Shown piece after piece: positions 28,477 to 39,236 of a DNA stretch of 64,000 nt. The translations under genes and the position numbers were made by a program. The notes beneath the pieces were generated by a model. The model was not told where the DNA came from. It did not search any database and saw only the letters and a program-made list of their open reading frames with translations. This stretch comes from Halobacillus mangrovi (GTDB lineage Bacteria; Bacillota; Bacilli; Bacillales; Halobacillaceae), in contig NZ_CP020772.1 in the NCBI RefSeq assembly GCF_002097535.1, forward strand, positions 1,922,001-1,986,000, written 5' to 3'. Within the stretch, counting starts at the first letter, position 1, and every line of letters starts with the position of its first letter.

Positions 28477-30624
28477 ATGGGGAAAAAGAAGAATGGTCTA
28501 AATAAGAAATCACATCTTCCTTTTCGTTTGAATGTGGTATTTTTTGTAGTGTTTTTACTTTTCGCTGGCATTATTTTGCAACTTGGGGTGGTTCAAATAT
28601 TAAATGGAGAAGAGGCTCAGGACGAAATTGACCGTACAGAAAATACAACGACTAATATTCCCGTACCAAGAGGTGAAATGTACGATCGTTTCGGACGTGT
28701 CATTGTTGACAACCAGCCCCTCTATTCCATTACATATACCCCGCCAAAGGGTGTCCAGCCTGAGGATCGGCTAGAGCTGGCTGAGAAACTCGCCAAGTAT
28801 ATAGATATGGATTTTGAAAATAAACTGAGTGAACGTGATTTAAAAGAGTACTATTTCTTAAAACATCGCGATGAAATGCGAGAACGGATTGCTGACAAAG
28901 ATACCTCAGATTTAGATAATGGGGAAGTTTATCAACTTCAGTTAGACAGTATTAAGAAAGAGGAAATTGAGGGGTACGACGACGCTATTAAAGAAGTTAT
29001 TGTCATAAAGAAAGAATTGGATAAAGCTTATGCTCTTTCTCCTCATACCGTAAAAAATGCAGATATTACAGAGAAGGAATATTCAGCTGTAGCCGAACAC
29101 TTAGCCAACTTACCGGGTATTAATGTGACAGCTGATTGGAAAAGAGAATATCCTTTTCAAAATACTTTTCGCAACTACATCGGCAGTATTACTTCTACAG
29201 AACAAGGAGTGCCTCGAGACGATTTAGACTACTACATGTCTCTTGATTACAGTCGTAATGATCGTGTAGGCATTAGCGGACTAGAACAAGAGTATGAAGA
29301 AGTACTCCGTGGAACAAAGGAAAAAGTTCAATACGAAACAGATAAGAACAATAATGTAGTGGACTCCAAAGTGATTCGGGAAGGTGAACGGGGGAAAGAC
29401 CTTGTTCTTTCCATTGATATGGAACTTCAGAAAAAAGTTGACCAGATTGTTCAAGAAGAATTAGCTAACGCTATAGCAAAAGCTCCACGGGAGAACCGTT
29501 ATTTAGAGAATTCCGTGGCTGTTGTTTCAAATCCGAACACAGGAGAAGTACTTGCGATTTCAGGTCAAACCTATAATCGTGATCCTGAAGAAGGGGAGGA
29601 CCGCTTTTCTGACACTTCCCATCAGGCTGTTTACAATGCTTATACACCGGGGTCTACAGTTAAAGGTGCTACCATTTTAACTGGCCTCCATGAAGGTGCG
29701 ATTGATCCTGGTTTTGGACTTAATGACAAGCCCGTTTCGATTGCAGGTGATGTGAAAAGGTCTTACACCCCGAATATCGGATGGATTAATGACGTATCAG
29801 CACTACAGCAGTCTTCAAACGTGTATATGTTCTTCTTAGCCATGCGTATGGGCGGAGTGTATGATATGCAATACGATCGTCCCTCGCTTCGTTTAGAAGA
29901 TGGAACGTTTGAAAAGTTTCTATACAACTTCAATCAGTTTGGGTTAGGGGTAGAAACTGGATTAGATTTTCCTTATGAAGAAACTGGTTTTAAAGGTGAT
30001 AATCCATTGCCAGGAAACATTTTAGACTTTTCTATAGGACAATATAGTACTTATACAGCTATGCAGTTGAACCAATACGTCTCCACTATTGCTAATGGAG
30101 GAGATCGCATTAAACTTCAGTTAGTAAAAGAAATCCATGATCCATCTAGCAAGACAGAAGGACTGGGACCAATCTATAAAGACTATTCGCCGAAAGTGTT
30201 AAATCAAATTGAAATGGATCCTGATTATATTGACAGAGTTCAAGAGGGCTTCCGCCAAGTCTTTCAAACGAGCCAAGGTACAGCTAGCAGTGTTTTCTCA
30301 AAAGAACCTTACGCTCAATATAGAATGGCTGGTAAAACGGGAACCGCAGAATCAAGGAAGTACATTCCAAGAGAAACTGGTGATGGCTATTATGGTGTGG
30401 ATACATTAAATAAAACGTTGATCGGCTATGCACCCTATGATGATCCGGAAATTGCGTTTTCTGTAATGACGCCTTATGTAGGCATTGGAGCTACTCAAAC
30501 GTACAGTGTTAGTAATAATATTGGAGCGCGAATCGGACAAGCCTATTTTGAACTAAAAGAAAAACGTTCAAGAGAAGGTGTAGAGATGGATATAACTAAA
30601 GAAGGAACAAATACTAAAGAGTGA
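28477..30624 (+). CDS. pbpA: Class B penicillin-binding protein PBP2A
   Basis: A transpeptidase that cross-links peptidoglycan during sidewall elongation and, in B. subtilis, spore outgrowth. The 715-residue protein has a membrane anchor near residues 17-40, the PBP dimer domain, and a transpeptidase domain with SxxK (Ser393 in GSTVK), SSN in QQSSNVYMF and KTG (Lys620 in AGKTGTAES). ATG follows AGGGAGAGGG. It sits between the MFS gene and pstS as in B. subtilis pbpA. Confidence 0.94.
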   Translation: MGKKKNGLNKKSHLPFRLNVVFFVVFLLFAGIILQLGVVQILNGEEAQDEIDRTENTTTNIPVPRGEMYDRFGRVIVDNQPLYSITYTPPKGVQPEDRLELAEKLAKYIDMDFENKLSERDLKEYYFLKHRDEMRERIADKDTSDLDNGEVYQLQLDSIKKEEIEGYDDAIKEVIVIKKELDKAYALSPHTVKNADITEKEYSAVAEHLANLPGINVTADWKREYPFQNTFRNYIGSITSTEQGVPRDDLDYYMSLDYSRNDRVGISGLEQEYEEVLRGTKEKVQYETDKNNNVVDSKVIREGERGKDLVLSIDMELQKKVDQIVQEELANAIAKAPRENRYLENSVAVVSNPNTGEVLAISGQTYNRDPEEGEDRFSDTSHQAVYNAYTPGSTVKGATILTGLHEGAIDPGFGLNDKPVSIAGDVKRSYTPNIGWINDVSALQQSSNVYMFFLAMRMGGVYDMQYDRPSLRLEDGTFEKFLYNFNQFGLGVETGLDFPYEETGFKGDNPLPGNILDFSIGQYSTYTAMQLNQYVSTIANGGDRIKLQLVKEIHDPSSKTEGLGPIYKDYSPKVLNQIEMDPDYIDRVQEGFRQVFQTSQGTASSVFSKEPYAQYRMAGKTGTAESRKYIPRETGDGYYGVDTLNKTLIGYAPYDDPEIAFSVMTPYVGIGATQTYSVSNNIGARIGQAYFELKEKRSREGVEMDITKEGTNTKE

Positions 30625-30650
30625 TACAAGACGTATCACTCTTTTTTTTT
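30618..30650 (+). terminator. Terminator overlapping the end of pbpA
   Basis: An AGAGTGATAC / GTATCACTCT stem with a short loop and eight Ts; the pbpA stop codon is inside the left arm. Confidence 0.9.
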
Positions 30651-30666
30651 CTGCAAAATTCGCCAA

Positions 30667-30705
30667 TTTACAAAACCTTAACGTTTCATTTATATGTACT
30701 TAAAA
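30667..30705 (+). promoter_or_regulatory. PhoP box array of the pst operon
   Basis: Four hexamers on the coding strand, TTTACA, TTAACG, TTTATA and TTAAAA, starting at 30667, 30678, 30689 and 30700, each separated by five bases. This is the canonical PhoP-phosphate activation pattern. A TAATAT/TATAAA -10 region follows at about 30715-30725, about 60 bases before the pstS start. Confidence 0.85.
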
Positions 30706-30784
30706 CTCTCTCGTTAATATATAAAATGTGAGTTGGCCAAGCCAGCAGGAAATAATCAATTAACAGACATAGGGGGAAAAAGAA

Positions 30785-31762
30785 ATGAAAAACTTTAAGA
30801 GTTTAGCTCTTATGCTTGCATTTATCCTTGTATTAGGCGTACTTGCAGCTTGCGGATCATCTGAAGGTAATGGAGAAGAAAACGGTGAAGAAGGTTCTTC
30901 TGAATCTGTCTCTGGACCAATCGCAATTGACGGTTCTTCTACAGTATTCCCGATCATGGAAAACCTTGTTTACACTTATAGCTCAGAAAACCCAGAAGTT
31001 AACGCTACTGTTAACAGCTCAGGTTCTGGTGGAGGCTTCAAGAAATCCACTAAAGGTGAAATTGATTTGAGTAATGCTTCTCGTGAAATCAAACAAGAAG
31101 AAGAGAAAATTGCTGAAGAGAATGGCGTTGAACTTAAGCCGCTAACTCTTGCCTATGACGGACTTTCTGTCGTGGTTTCCTCTAAGAACGATTTTGTTGA
31201 TGAGCTTTCTGTTGAACAACTTAAACAAATTTTCCTTGAATCATCTGAGGCGACAAAATGGTCTGACATCAACCCTGAATGGCCAGATGAAACAATCAAG
31301 ATTTATGCTCCAGGTCACGATTCAGGTACTTTTGACTACTTCGATGAAGTAATTTTAGAAGAAAAACCAATGAAAGAGGGTAAAAACACAACTCTTTCTG
31401 AAGATGACAACGTTCTTGTTCGCGGTATTCAAAACGACCCGAATGCGATCGGATTCTTCGGTTATGCTTACTACGCTGAGAATAAAGACAGCTTGAAAGT
31501 TCTTGGAATTAAAGATGGTGAAGATGCTGAAGCTGTTAAACCATCTGGTAAAACAATTCAGGACGGTTCTTACACGCCACTTTCTCGTCCGCTGTTCACC
31601 TATGTTAATGTAAATGCTTATAAAGAGAAGAAACAAGTTCAAGACTTTGTAAAGTACACGTTGAACAATGCAGCTAAAGCAGCTGAAGAAGTAGGTTATG
31701 TAGCGCTTCCTGAAGAGAAATATCAAGAACAGCTTGATAAAATTAAAGGCTGGACTGAGTAA
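30785..31762 (+). CDS. pstS: Phosphate-binding lipoprotein PstS
   Basis: The extracellular high-affinity phosphate receptor of the Pst ABC importer. The 325-residue protein has a lipoprotein signal with lipobox LAAC (Cys23), an acidic Gly/Glu/Ser linker, and the phosphate-site loops DGSSTVFP, SSGSGGGFKK and PGHDSGTFDYF. ATG lies behind AGGGGGAAAAAG. A PhoP box array upstream predicts induction under phosphate starvation. A stem-loop after the gene may raise its level over pstC. Confidence 0.96.
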   Translation: MKNFKSLALMLAFILVLGVLAACGSSEGNGEENGEEGSSESVSGPIAIDGSSTVFPIMENLVYTYSSENPEVNATVNSSGSGGGFKKSTKGEIDLSNASREIKQEEEKIAEENGVELKPLTLAYDGLSVVVSSKNDFVDELSVEQLKQIFLESSEATKWSDINPEWPDETIKIYAPGHDSGTFDYFDEVILEEKPMKEGKNTTLSEDDNVLVRGIQNDPNAIGFFGYAYYAENKDSLKVLGIKDGEDAEAVKPSGKTIQDGSYTPLSRPLFTYVNVNAYKEKKQVQDFVKYTLNNAAKAAEEVGYVALPEEKYQEQLDKIKGWTE

Positions 31763-31783
31763 CAGCTGATTTTGAAAATCTAA

Positions 31784-31825
31784 CAAGGTGGGTGAGGCTG
31801 TAAATGGTCTCACCTTGCCTTTTGG
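31784..31825 (+). terminator. Stem-loop between pstS and pstC (attenuator or RNA stabiliser)
   Basis: Arms CAAGGTGGGTGAG and CTCACCTTG pair with a two-base bulge, followed by only four Ts (CCTTTTGG). It looks leaky, which suits partial termination or 3' end protection of pstS RNA. Confidence 0.55.
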
Positions 31826-31849
31826 TGATGGATGAAAGGAGTTTTATTG

Positions 31850-32797
31850 ATGGACAAAAGTTTACAATCCGGGGGAAATAGATTGAATGTCCAGCAAATG
31901 ATAGAGCAAAGAAAGCAAAAGACAAGTTTTGGGGAAAGAATAGAAAAAATAATCCCATGGTTTTTGTTGCTATGCGCCGTTGTTAGTGTTTTGACTACAG
32001 TTGGTATTTTATTTACTTTATTACGTGAATCTGTTGGTTTCTTTTCAGATGTTTCTTTAGTTGATTTTTATACAGGGACAAGTTGGTCACCATGGTCTGG
32101 TGAGTATGGAGTTGCTCCATTGATTGGAGGAACACTGCTCATTACTCTAATTGCTACCGTTGTAGCAGTCCCGCTTGGGCTCATGTCAGCCATTTTTTTG
32201 AGTGAGTATGCAAACGACAAGGCGAGACGCGTTATTAAACCAGTACTAGAGGTTTTAGCGGGAATCCCGACAGTTGTTTACGGTTATTTTGCTTTGACAT
32301 TTGTCACTCCGATGTTTCAGTCATTTATTCCTGACCTAGGAATATTCAATGCATTAAGTGGTGGATTTGTTGTAGGAATTATGATTATACCAATGGTTGC
32401 TTCTCTATCTGAGGATGCCATGAACTCTGTTCCGAATGCTCTTCGTGAAGGTGCTTACGGATTAGGAGCAACCAAATTAGAGGTAGTATTTAAAGTAGTA
32501 CTGCCAGCTGCATTCTCAGGAATCGTAGCTTCCATTGTACTTGCTATTTCCAGAGCGATCGGAGAAACAATGATTGTTACGATTGCAGCTGGAGCTACAC
32601 CAAATCTCACAATGGATCCAACACAATCCATTCAAACAATGACTGCCTTTATCGTGCAGGCAGCAACTGGGGATACGACTTTCGGCTCTACCATTTATTA
32701 CAGTCTATATGCAGTAGGAATGACGTTATTCGTATTTACCTTAATCATGAACTTAATTGCACAGTATATTTCACGTAGGTTCAGGGAGGAATATTAA
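31850..32797 (+). CDS. pstC: Phosphate ABC transporter permease PstC
   Basis: One of two membrane subunits of the Pst importer. The 315-residue protein has about six hydrophobic helices and the cytoplasmic coupling loop with EAA-like EDAMNSVPNALREGAYGLGATKLE near residue 190-215. ATG 31850 is eight bases after AAAGGAG; the ATG at 31832 lies before that ribosome site and is unlikely. The stop codon overlaps the pstA start by one base. Confidence 0.94.
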   Translation: MDKSLQSGGNRLNVQQMIEQRKQKTSFGERIEKIIPWFLLLCAVVSVLTTVGILFTLLRESVGFFSDVSLVDFYTGTSWSPWSGEYGVAPLIGGTLLITLIATVVAVPLGLMSAIFLSEYANDKARRVIKPVLEVLAGIPTVVYGYFALTFVTPMFQSFIPDLGIFNALSGGFVVGIMIIPMVASLSEDAMNSVPNALREGAYGLGATKLEVVFKVVLPAAFSGIVASIVLAISRAIGETMIVTIAAGATPNLTMDPTQSIQTMTAFIVQAATGDTTFGSTIYYSLYAVGMTLFVFTLIMNLIAQYISRRFREEY

Positions 32798-33675
32798 TGC
32801 TTGGACAGAACGAACAAGGAATAAAAAAGCGTATGGAAGGCCGGGTCTTGATCAATAAGATCATGATGGTGCTGTTTTTCCTGGCAACCACCGTTGGTCT
32901 TGTGTTTCTGGCGCTTCTATTTTACCGTGTATTGACTCAAGGAATTGGATATTTAAGCTGGGATTTTATTAGTAGCTTCCCTGCACCTTATCCTGAAGAT
33001 GCAGGAATATGGGCAGGTTTAATCGGCTCTATTTTGTTAATGGTTATTGTAGCGATTGTTTCAGTAATTATAGGGGTCGCATCTGCTATTTATTTAGAAG
33101 AATATGCTTCTCAGAATAAGTTTACTGATTTTATCAGAGTGAACATTCAAAACCTGGCAGGAGTACCATCCATTGTATTTGGACTTCTTGGCCTGACCTT
33201 CTTCGTATATATGTTCAACTATGGCTATACTTTGATCGCAGGTGGTCTTACCATGGCATTATTGATTTTGCCAGTCATCGTTGTGGCATCCCAGGAAGCG
33301 TTAAGGTCAGTGCCATCAGAAATTCAGGAAGCTTCGTACGGTATGGGAGCTTCTAAGTGGCAGACGATCGCTAGAGTTATTTTGCCAGCAGCCTTGCCAG
33401 GAATCTTGACGGGAACAATCATAGCCTTATCAAGGGCAATTGGTGAGACAGCACCGCTAATTATTGTAGGTGCAGCAACGGCAATCTTTACACTTCCTGA
33501 CTCATTATTAGCGAAATACACGGTTATGCCGATTCAGATTTATAACTGGACAGGAAGACCACAGGAAGAATGGCAATTTGTGGCTGGTGCAGGAATTATT
33601 GTCTTACTAGCTATTCTACTATTAATGAACTCAATTGCTGTGTTAATTCGAAATAAATTTCAACGACGCCTTTAA
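32797..33675 (+). CDS. pstA: Phosphate ABC transporter permease PstA
   Basis: The second membrane subunit of the Pst importer. The 292-residue protein has about six helices and the coupling loop [33 protein letters not shown] lies inside the end of pstC, and the start codon shares one base with the pstC stop, so the two permeases are coupled. The order pstS-pstC-pstA-pstB matches Bacillus. Confidence 0.95.
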   Translation: MLGQNEQGIKKRMEGRVLINKIMMVLFFLATTVGLVFLALLFYRVLTQGIGYLSWDFISSFPAPYPEDAGIWAGLIGSILLMVIVAIVSVIIGVASAIYLEEYASQNKFTDFIRVNIQNLAGVPSIVFGLLGLTFFVYMFNYGYTLIAGGLTMALLILPVIVVASQEALRSVPSEIQEASYGMGASKWQTIARVILPAALPGILTGTIIALSRAIGETAPLIIVGAATAIFTLPDSLLAKYTVMPIQIYNWTGRPQEEWQFVAGAGIIVLLAILLLMNSIAVLIRNKFQRRL

Positions 33676-33698
33676 TTATGGATGAGGAGGGTTTCATA

Positions 33699-34550
33699 AT
33701 GAGTAAACTTAAAGAGAACCAAGAAACTGTAGGTGGATTTACAAGTACTGCGCCTTCAATAGATAAAAAAGAGAAGAAGCAAACACCAAGCAAAGTAAAT
33801 AATGTAATAGAAGTGAACGATTTAAACCTTTGGTACGGTTCCGATCAAGCTTTGTATGAAGTAAATATGAATGTGCCAGAAGAACAGGTGACAGCGATTA
33901 TTGGACCGTCTGGCTGTGGAAAGTCAACGTTCTTAAAAACTTTGAACCGCATGGTTGAGATGGTACCTATCGTGAAAACATCTGGTTCTATCAAATATCG
34001 TAATGAAGAAATTTTCAGCAATAAATTCAAGCAGGAATACCTGCGTACAAAAGTCGGTATGGTATTCCAAAAACCAAACCCGTTTCCAAAGTCTGTTTAT
34101 GATAACGTAGCTTACGGTCCGCGTGTTCACGGCATCAAGAAAAAAGAAGTGCTTGATCAAATTGTAGAAAAAAGCCTAAAAGATGCAGCAATTTGGGATG
34201 AGCTAAAAGATCGTTTGAATGAGAATGCTTACGGCTTATCAGGCGGACAACAGCAACGTGTTTGTATCGCTCGAGCCCTAGCTGTAGAACCTGATGTTAT
34301 CCTAATGGATGAGCCAACCTCCGCACTGGATCCGATTTCTACGGCTAAAGTGGAAGAGCTTGTTCAGGAATTAAAGAAAAAGTACAGCATTATCATCGTG
34401 ACACACAATATGCAGCAAGCCGCACGTATTTCTGATAAGACAGCGTTCTTCTTAAACGGAGAACTAATCGAGTTCGCTGAAACTGATAAGCTATTCCAAA
34501 ACCCTCAAGATAAGCGAACAGAAGATTATATTACTGGACGCTTTGGTTAA
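33699..34550 (+). CDS. pstB: Phosphate ABC transporter ATPase PstB
   Basis: Powers phosphate import. The 283-residue protein has a polar N-terminal extension of about 35 residues, then Walker A GPSGCGKS, the Q-loop [11 protein letters not shown], the signature LSGGQQQR, Walker [13 protein letters not shown] and the switch His in [13 protein letters not shown] 33699 follows GAGGAGGG; an earlier ATG is upstream of that site. Only one pstB is present, whereas B. subtilis has two. Confidence 0.96.
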   Translation: MSKLKENQETVGGFTSTAPSIDKKEKKQTPSKVNNVIEVNDLNLWYGSDQALYEVNMNVPEEQVTAIIGPSGCGKSTFLKTLNRMVEMVPIVKTSGSIKYRNEEIFSNKFKQEYLRTKVGMVFQKPNPFPKSVYDNVAYGPRVHGIKKKEVLDQIVEKSLKDAAIWDELKDRLNENAYGLSGGQQQRVCIARALAVEPDVILMDEPTSALDPISTAKVEELVQELKKKYSIIIVTHNMQQAARISDKTAFFLNGELIEFAETDKLFQNPQDKRTEDYITGRFG

Positions 34551-34580
34551 TAGAATAATTCAGAAAGAGGGGGGATTCGA

Positions 34581-35237
34581 ATGTCTGTTCGAGCTCATTT
34601 CGAGAAGGATTTAAATGATTTGAAAGAGCAAATTAAGGATTTAGCACTTGATACAAAATATTCTCTTGATTCAGCCATTCATGTTCTGTATCAGGGGGAT
34701 GTTGAGAAAGCAAAGAAAATCATTGAAGACGATTCCATCATTGATGAAAAAGAAGAAAAAATCAATGATGACGCAATATTAATGCTTGCCAAGCAGCAGC
34801 CAGTGGCAAGAGACCTTAGAAGATTGATTACTGCTATCAAAATTTCCTCAGATTTAGAACGTATGGCAGATCACTCGACGAATATAGCTAAAGCGACTCT
34901 GCATCTGGGTAAAGAACATGGAATTGAAATTGATCCAGAACTCCGTGAAATGGCGATTTTAGTAATGGATATGGTTGATTTAGCGATCAAAGCCTTTGAA
35001 TACGAAGATATTTCTCTAGCCAATAAACTAGGAGAAATGGATGATGTTGTCGATCAGAAATGCGGCGATGTAGTGAAGAACATGCTTGAACTAACAGCCA
35101 TCAATCATGAACAGATTCAGCATATTATGCAAATGGCCTATATCGCACGTTATATCGAACGTTTTGGAGACCATATTACAAACATCGGTGAAAACATCTT
35201 TTATCTTGTTAAAGGTAAACAATATGATTTAAATTAG
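34581..35237 (+). CDS. phoU: Phosphate transport regulator PhoU
   Basis: A cytoplasmic helical protein that links Pst transport to PhoR signalling in many bacteria. The 218-residue product has two PhoU three-helix repeats with the metal-binding signatures SSDLERMADHSTNIA (about residues 90-105) and IERFGDHITNIGE (about 193-205). ATG follows AGAGGGGGG. It closes the pst operon; B. subtilis 168 lacks phoU at this locus as far as I recall. Confidence 0.94.
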   Translation: MSVRAHFEKDLNDLKEQIKDLALDTKYSLDSAIHVLYQGDVEKAKKIIEDDSIIDEKEEKINDDAILMLAKQQPVARDLRRLITAIKISSDLERMADHSTNIAKATLHLGKEHGIEIDPELREMAILVMDMVDLAIKAFEYEDISLANKLGEMDDVVDQKCGDVVKNMLELTAINHEQIQHIMQMAYIARYIERFGDHITNIGENIFYLVKGKQYDLN

Positions 35238-35248
35238 AACAATTTACA

Positions 35249-35281
35249 AGAGGATGCTTACTGAGGCATCCTCTCTTATTA
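35249..35281 (+). terminator. Terminator of the pst-phoU operon
   Basis: An AGAGGATGC / GCATCCTCT stem with an eight-base loop and T-rich tail, just after phoU. Confidence 0.85.
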
Positions 35282-35516
35282 TGGTTATCTTTCTTAGCTG
35301 ACCATTTTACTTCAGTAAGGAAGTGCTGCTCTTTTTGTCATCAAAATTTCTAATTCAATTTAACAAACAATATAAAATTGAGCCTTTTACCCATAAAGTT
35401 TCTACAGGTTAATACAAGAAATGCACTTGAAAGTAAGGGTGTAATTTGTTATTATTATTAAGTCTGATAATGTGGTTTAAGACAGTGAAAAGATTTGTTG
35501 ACATGGAGGGATAACA

Positions 35517-35666
35517 ATGCGTGTAAATATTACACTTGCTTGCACCGAAACTGGTGACCGTAATTATATTAGTACTAAAAACAAGCGTAAAAACCCTGAA
35601 CGTTTGGAGCTTATGAAATATAGCCCACGTCTAGGCAAGCATACGCTTCACCGTGAAACTAAGTAA
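35517..35666 (+). CDS. rpmG: Ribosomal protein L33, zinc-independent form
   Basis: A 49-residue protein of the large ribosomal subunit ([20 protein letters not shown]...). The zinc-ribbon cysteines are reduced to a single Cys9, and the second CxxC is absent (KYSPRLGKH), so this is the C- form that works without zinc. Such paralogues let cells spare zinc. ATG follows GGAGGGATAA. B. subtilis rpmGA lies at the same place before yqgN. Confidence 0.94.
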   Translation: MRVNITLACTETGDRNYISTKNKRKNPERLELMKYSPRLGKHTLHRETK

Positions 35667-35697
35667 AACAGTAGGAATTTATCCTACTGTTTTTTTT
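35667..35697 (+). terminator. Terminator after rpmG
   Basis: An AACAGTAGGA / TCCTACTGTT stem followed by seven Ts. Confidence 0.92.
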
Positions 35698-35724
35698 ATA
35701 CCATATTGTAGGAGGAGGATGGCG

Positions 35725-36285
35725 GTGAACAAGTCAGATCTAAGAAAACAGGGTAAAATAATGTTGAAAAGCTTGACTTCAGCAGAGAAGCATGAGAAGG
35801 AAGCTTACATGTATGAGCACCTGTTTCATTCTGAATTATGGAAAAAGGCACAAACCATTGGTGTTACAGTCTCACAAGCGCATGAGTGGTCTACTTTTCC
35901 TATTATTGAACAGGGATGGCAAGAACAAAAAATTGTGAGCGTACCTAAATGCGATCCTGATCATAAGGAGCTTAATTTTTATCAGCTTAGCGATTACAGT
36001 GAATTAGAGACTGTCTATTTCGGTTTGAAGGAACCTGATCCTGCTAAGACCAAATACTTACCCAAGCAGCATATTGATTTGTTGATCGTGCCAGGTCTTC
36101 TCTTCAACTCCAAGGGATACAGAATCGGATATGGGGGCGGCTATTATGACCGTTTCTTAACGGGTTTTCCAGGTGCTACCATCATGATTGCTTCTGAGGA
36201 ACAAAGGCATGAGCAACTTCCTATCGAAGAATTTGACAGGAAAGTAGCCAATATTATTACCGAACAAGGAATGGTAAGTACGTGA
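35725..36285 (+). CDS. yqgN: 5-formyltetrahydrofolate cyclo-ligase
   Basis: Converts 5-formyl-THF to 5,10-methenyl-THF with ATP, returning stored folate to one-carbon metabolism. The 186-residue protein begins NKSDLRKQGKIML and has the substrate/ATP loop RIGYGGGYYDRFL near residue 135. I chose GTG 35725, seven bases after GGAGGAGG, over ATG 35719, which abuts the ribosome site. Longer frames would read through the rpmG terminator. Order rpmG-yqgN matches B. subtilis. Confidence 0.9.
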   Translation: MNKSDLRKQGKIMLKSLTSAEKHEKEAYMYEHLFHSELWKKAQTIGVTVSQAHEWSTFPIIEQGWQEQKIVSVPKCDPDHKELNFYQLSDYSELETVYFGLKEPDPAKTKYLPKQHIDLLIVPGLLFNSKGYRIGYGGGYYDRFLTGFPGATIMIASEEQRHEQLPIEEFDRKVANIITEQGMVST

Positions 36286-36333
36286 TTTATTTCGCAAAAT
36301 AGTCATGAACTATTTTCTTTTATTTCCCTATAA

Positions 36334-37350
<1,017 letters not shown>

Positions 37351-37407
37351 ATATGACAAAGCCGACAGAAAATAAGCACATCAATAGACCGAATAGGAGT
37401 GGATGTG

Positions 37408-37593
37408 GTGCGCCGGCTTATGCAATGGATAATTATTGTTAGCTCCTTTATTTTTGGGCTTTATCAACTTAGATATCGTGTGTTAAATGTCATTACACAG
37501 GTGCCGGGGTTAAGGAAAATACTTGTAAGAGCATCAATGAATATTCCTTGGCTCAGACAACGATTGCTGTCAAATATCTTTCAGAGGGAATAG
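37408..37593 (+). CDS. yqgO: Small membrane-associated protein (YqgO-like)
   Basis: A 61-residue protein starting at GTG 37408, eight bases after AGGAG. It has one hydrophobic helix (QWIIIVSSFIFGLYQL) followed by a basic stretch with FRY-like LRYRVLNVI and RASMNIPWLRQ. It occupies the position of B. subtilis yqgO, just before yqgP (gluP). No function known; name by position and size only. GTG 37405 is an equally possible start. Confidence 0.6.
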   Translation: MRRLMQWIIIVSSFIFGLYQLRYRVLNVITQVPGLRKILVRASMNIPWLRQRLLSNIFQRE

Positions 37594-37605
37594 AGCGGAA
37601 AGAGG

Positions 37606-37636
37606 AAAGCTGCCAAGCGTATTGGCAGCTTTTTTA
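37606..37636 (+). terminator. Terminator after yqgO
   Basis: An AAAGCTGCC / GGCAGCTTT stem with a nine-base loop and a T-run. Confidence 0.88.
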
Positions 37637-37703
37637 AAAGCAGTTCCATGGAGAGGAAGATAACCTCCGTGGTATGATGAGTGTTAGAAAGGGGGAAGAC
37701 AAG

Positions 37704-39236
37704 ATGCATATAGAACAGGAGTATTTCTTTTGGAAGTTAATCCATGACCTTGTCGTTGTGCAAGAGTTTGATGTTCTTCATATGAATACGAAGGATCAGG
37801 AAGTATGGCTGGAAAAGGAATATAATTGGAAAAATCATGTTGTAAGGCTGAAACACACTCAAATCAATTGGAGAAATGAATTGAAGCGTGATGTGCAGAT
37901 TACATATCAGCAGTTGAAACAGAATCGCCAGCTGTTTCGTGGCGGGAAAGTTGTTTTACACAGTTTATATGTATCTGAATTCCCCCCTGTAGACGAATGG
38001 GAAGACATCAAAGAAGATTTGAAAAGTGAACGGTTCGACTCTTACATTTATTATCTGGATGATGAAAAGAAAGAGAAAGAACGATCACGTTTCTACAGTT
38101 TTTTTGATATTGAGGATGCAATATTAGATCACAATATTTCTGAGTTTGAAATGGAGTCAATTCTTCCTTATTTGAAGCAGCAAATAGTATTAAAACATAA
38201 AGAAAGGAAAAAGGAAGCTCAAAATGCTTTTCAATTTGGGAAGCCTATTATGACCTACGTGCTGCTAGCCTTAAATCTGCTTGCTTTCGCTTATGTAGAA
38301 TGGCAAGGAAGCAGCACTTCTGTTTTGACTCTTATCGAATTCGGTGCTAAATACAATCCAGGAATAATAGAAGGAGAATGGTGGAGAATCGTAACTTCCA
38401 TGTTCCTTCATATCGGGTTGCTCCATCTGTTCATGAATATGCTTGCTTTATTTTACTTGGGAAATGCTGTAGAGAGAATATATGGAAGTTTCCGCTTCAC
38501 GGGGATCTATTTTTTAGCCGGGATTTTCGGAGGAATCTCAAGTTTCATGCTTAACCCTCATGTTGCGGCAGGTGCCTCTGGTGCTATCTTTGGGTTGTTC
38601 GGAGCTCTTCTTTATTTTGGAGTGAGAAACCGCAGGCTGTTTTTCAGAACCATGGGCTGGAATTTACTATTTGTCATTGCATTAAATATTGCTTTTGGAG
38701 TGTTGGTTCCTCAAGTCGATAATGGTGCCCACATGGGTGGTCTTGTCGGAGGATTCATCGCTTCGGTTATTTTCAGCCTTCCTAAAAAGAAGAGCATTGC
38801 CGTTCAGTCTGCTGCTTCTATTGCTTATATAGTGATTTTAGCTATAATGATTAGTTTGGGGCTTCAGAATGTCTTTAACGGCGAGCAGACACTCAGTCAA
38901 GTACAGGAAACCCAAGAGTTGAACCAAAATGGAAAGTATGAAGAGGTCATATCAATTACATCTCAAGCTTTGAAGGAACCAGGTAGTTACGAAGCGGCAT
39001 TGAGGTTTAACAGATCCTATGCTTATATTCAAGTTGGAGAAAAAGAAAAGGCGAAGGAAGATTTAGAGGTCGTCGTAGAAAAAGAACCCGATCTGGCTGA
39101 GGCCTATTACAACCTTGCCATTTTGCACCAACAAAATGGAAATAAAGCAAAAGCAGCTGATTTTGCCAAAACAGCTGCTGAGCTTAACCCTGATAATGAG
39201 GATTTTAGAAAGTTAGCTGATAAATTATCTCAGTAG
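37704..39236 (+). CDS. gluP: Rhomboid family intramembrane serine protease GluP
   Basis: Cleaves membrane proteins within the bilayer; B. subtilis GluP (YqgP) clips the magnesium transporter MgtE and affects cell division. The 510-residue protein has a soluble N-terminal domain to about residue 185, the rhomboid core with HxxxN (HLFMNMLALFYLG), Ser292 in GASGAIFG and His343 in NGAHMGG, and C-terminal TPR repeats from about 405. ATG 37704 follows AAAGGGGGAAG. It converges with the next gene, overlapping by seven bases. Confidence 0.93.
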   Translation: MHIEQEYFFWKLIHDLVVVQEFDVLHMNTKDQEVWLEKEYNWKNHVVRLKHTQINWRNELKRDVQITYQQLKQNRQLFRGGKVVLHSLYVSEFPPVDEWEDIKEDLKSERFDSYIYYLDDEKKEKERSRFYSFFDIEDAILDHNISEFEMESILPYLKQQIVLKHKERKKEAQNAFQFGKPIMTYVLLALNLLAFAYVEWQGSSTSVLTLIEFGAKYNPGIIEGEWWRIVTSMFLHIGLLHLFMNMLALFYLGNAVERIYGSFRFTGIYFLAGIFGGISSFMLNPHVAAGASGAIFGLFGALLYFGVRNRRLFFRTMGWNLLFVIALNIAFGVLVPQVDNGAHMGGLVGGFIASVIFSLPKKKSIAVQSAASIAYIVILAIMISLGLQNVFNGEQTLSQVQETQELNQNGKYEEVISITSQALKEPGSYEAALRFNRSYAYIQVGEKEKAKEDLEVVVEKEPDLAEAYYNLAILHQQNGNKAKAADFAKTAAELNPDNEDFRKLADKLSQ

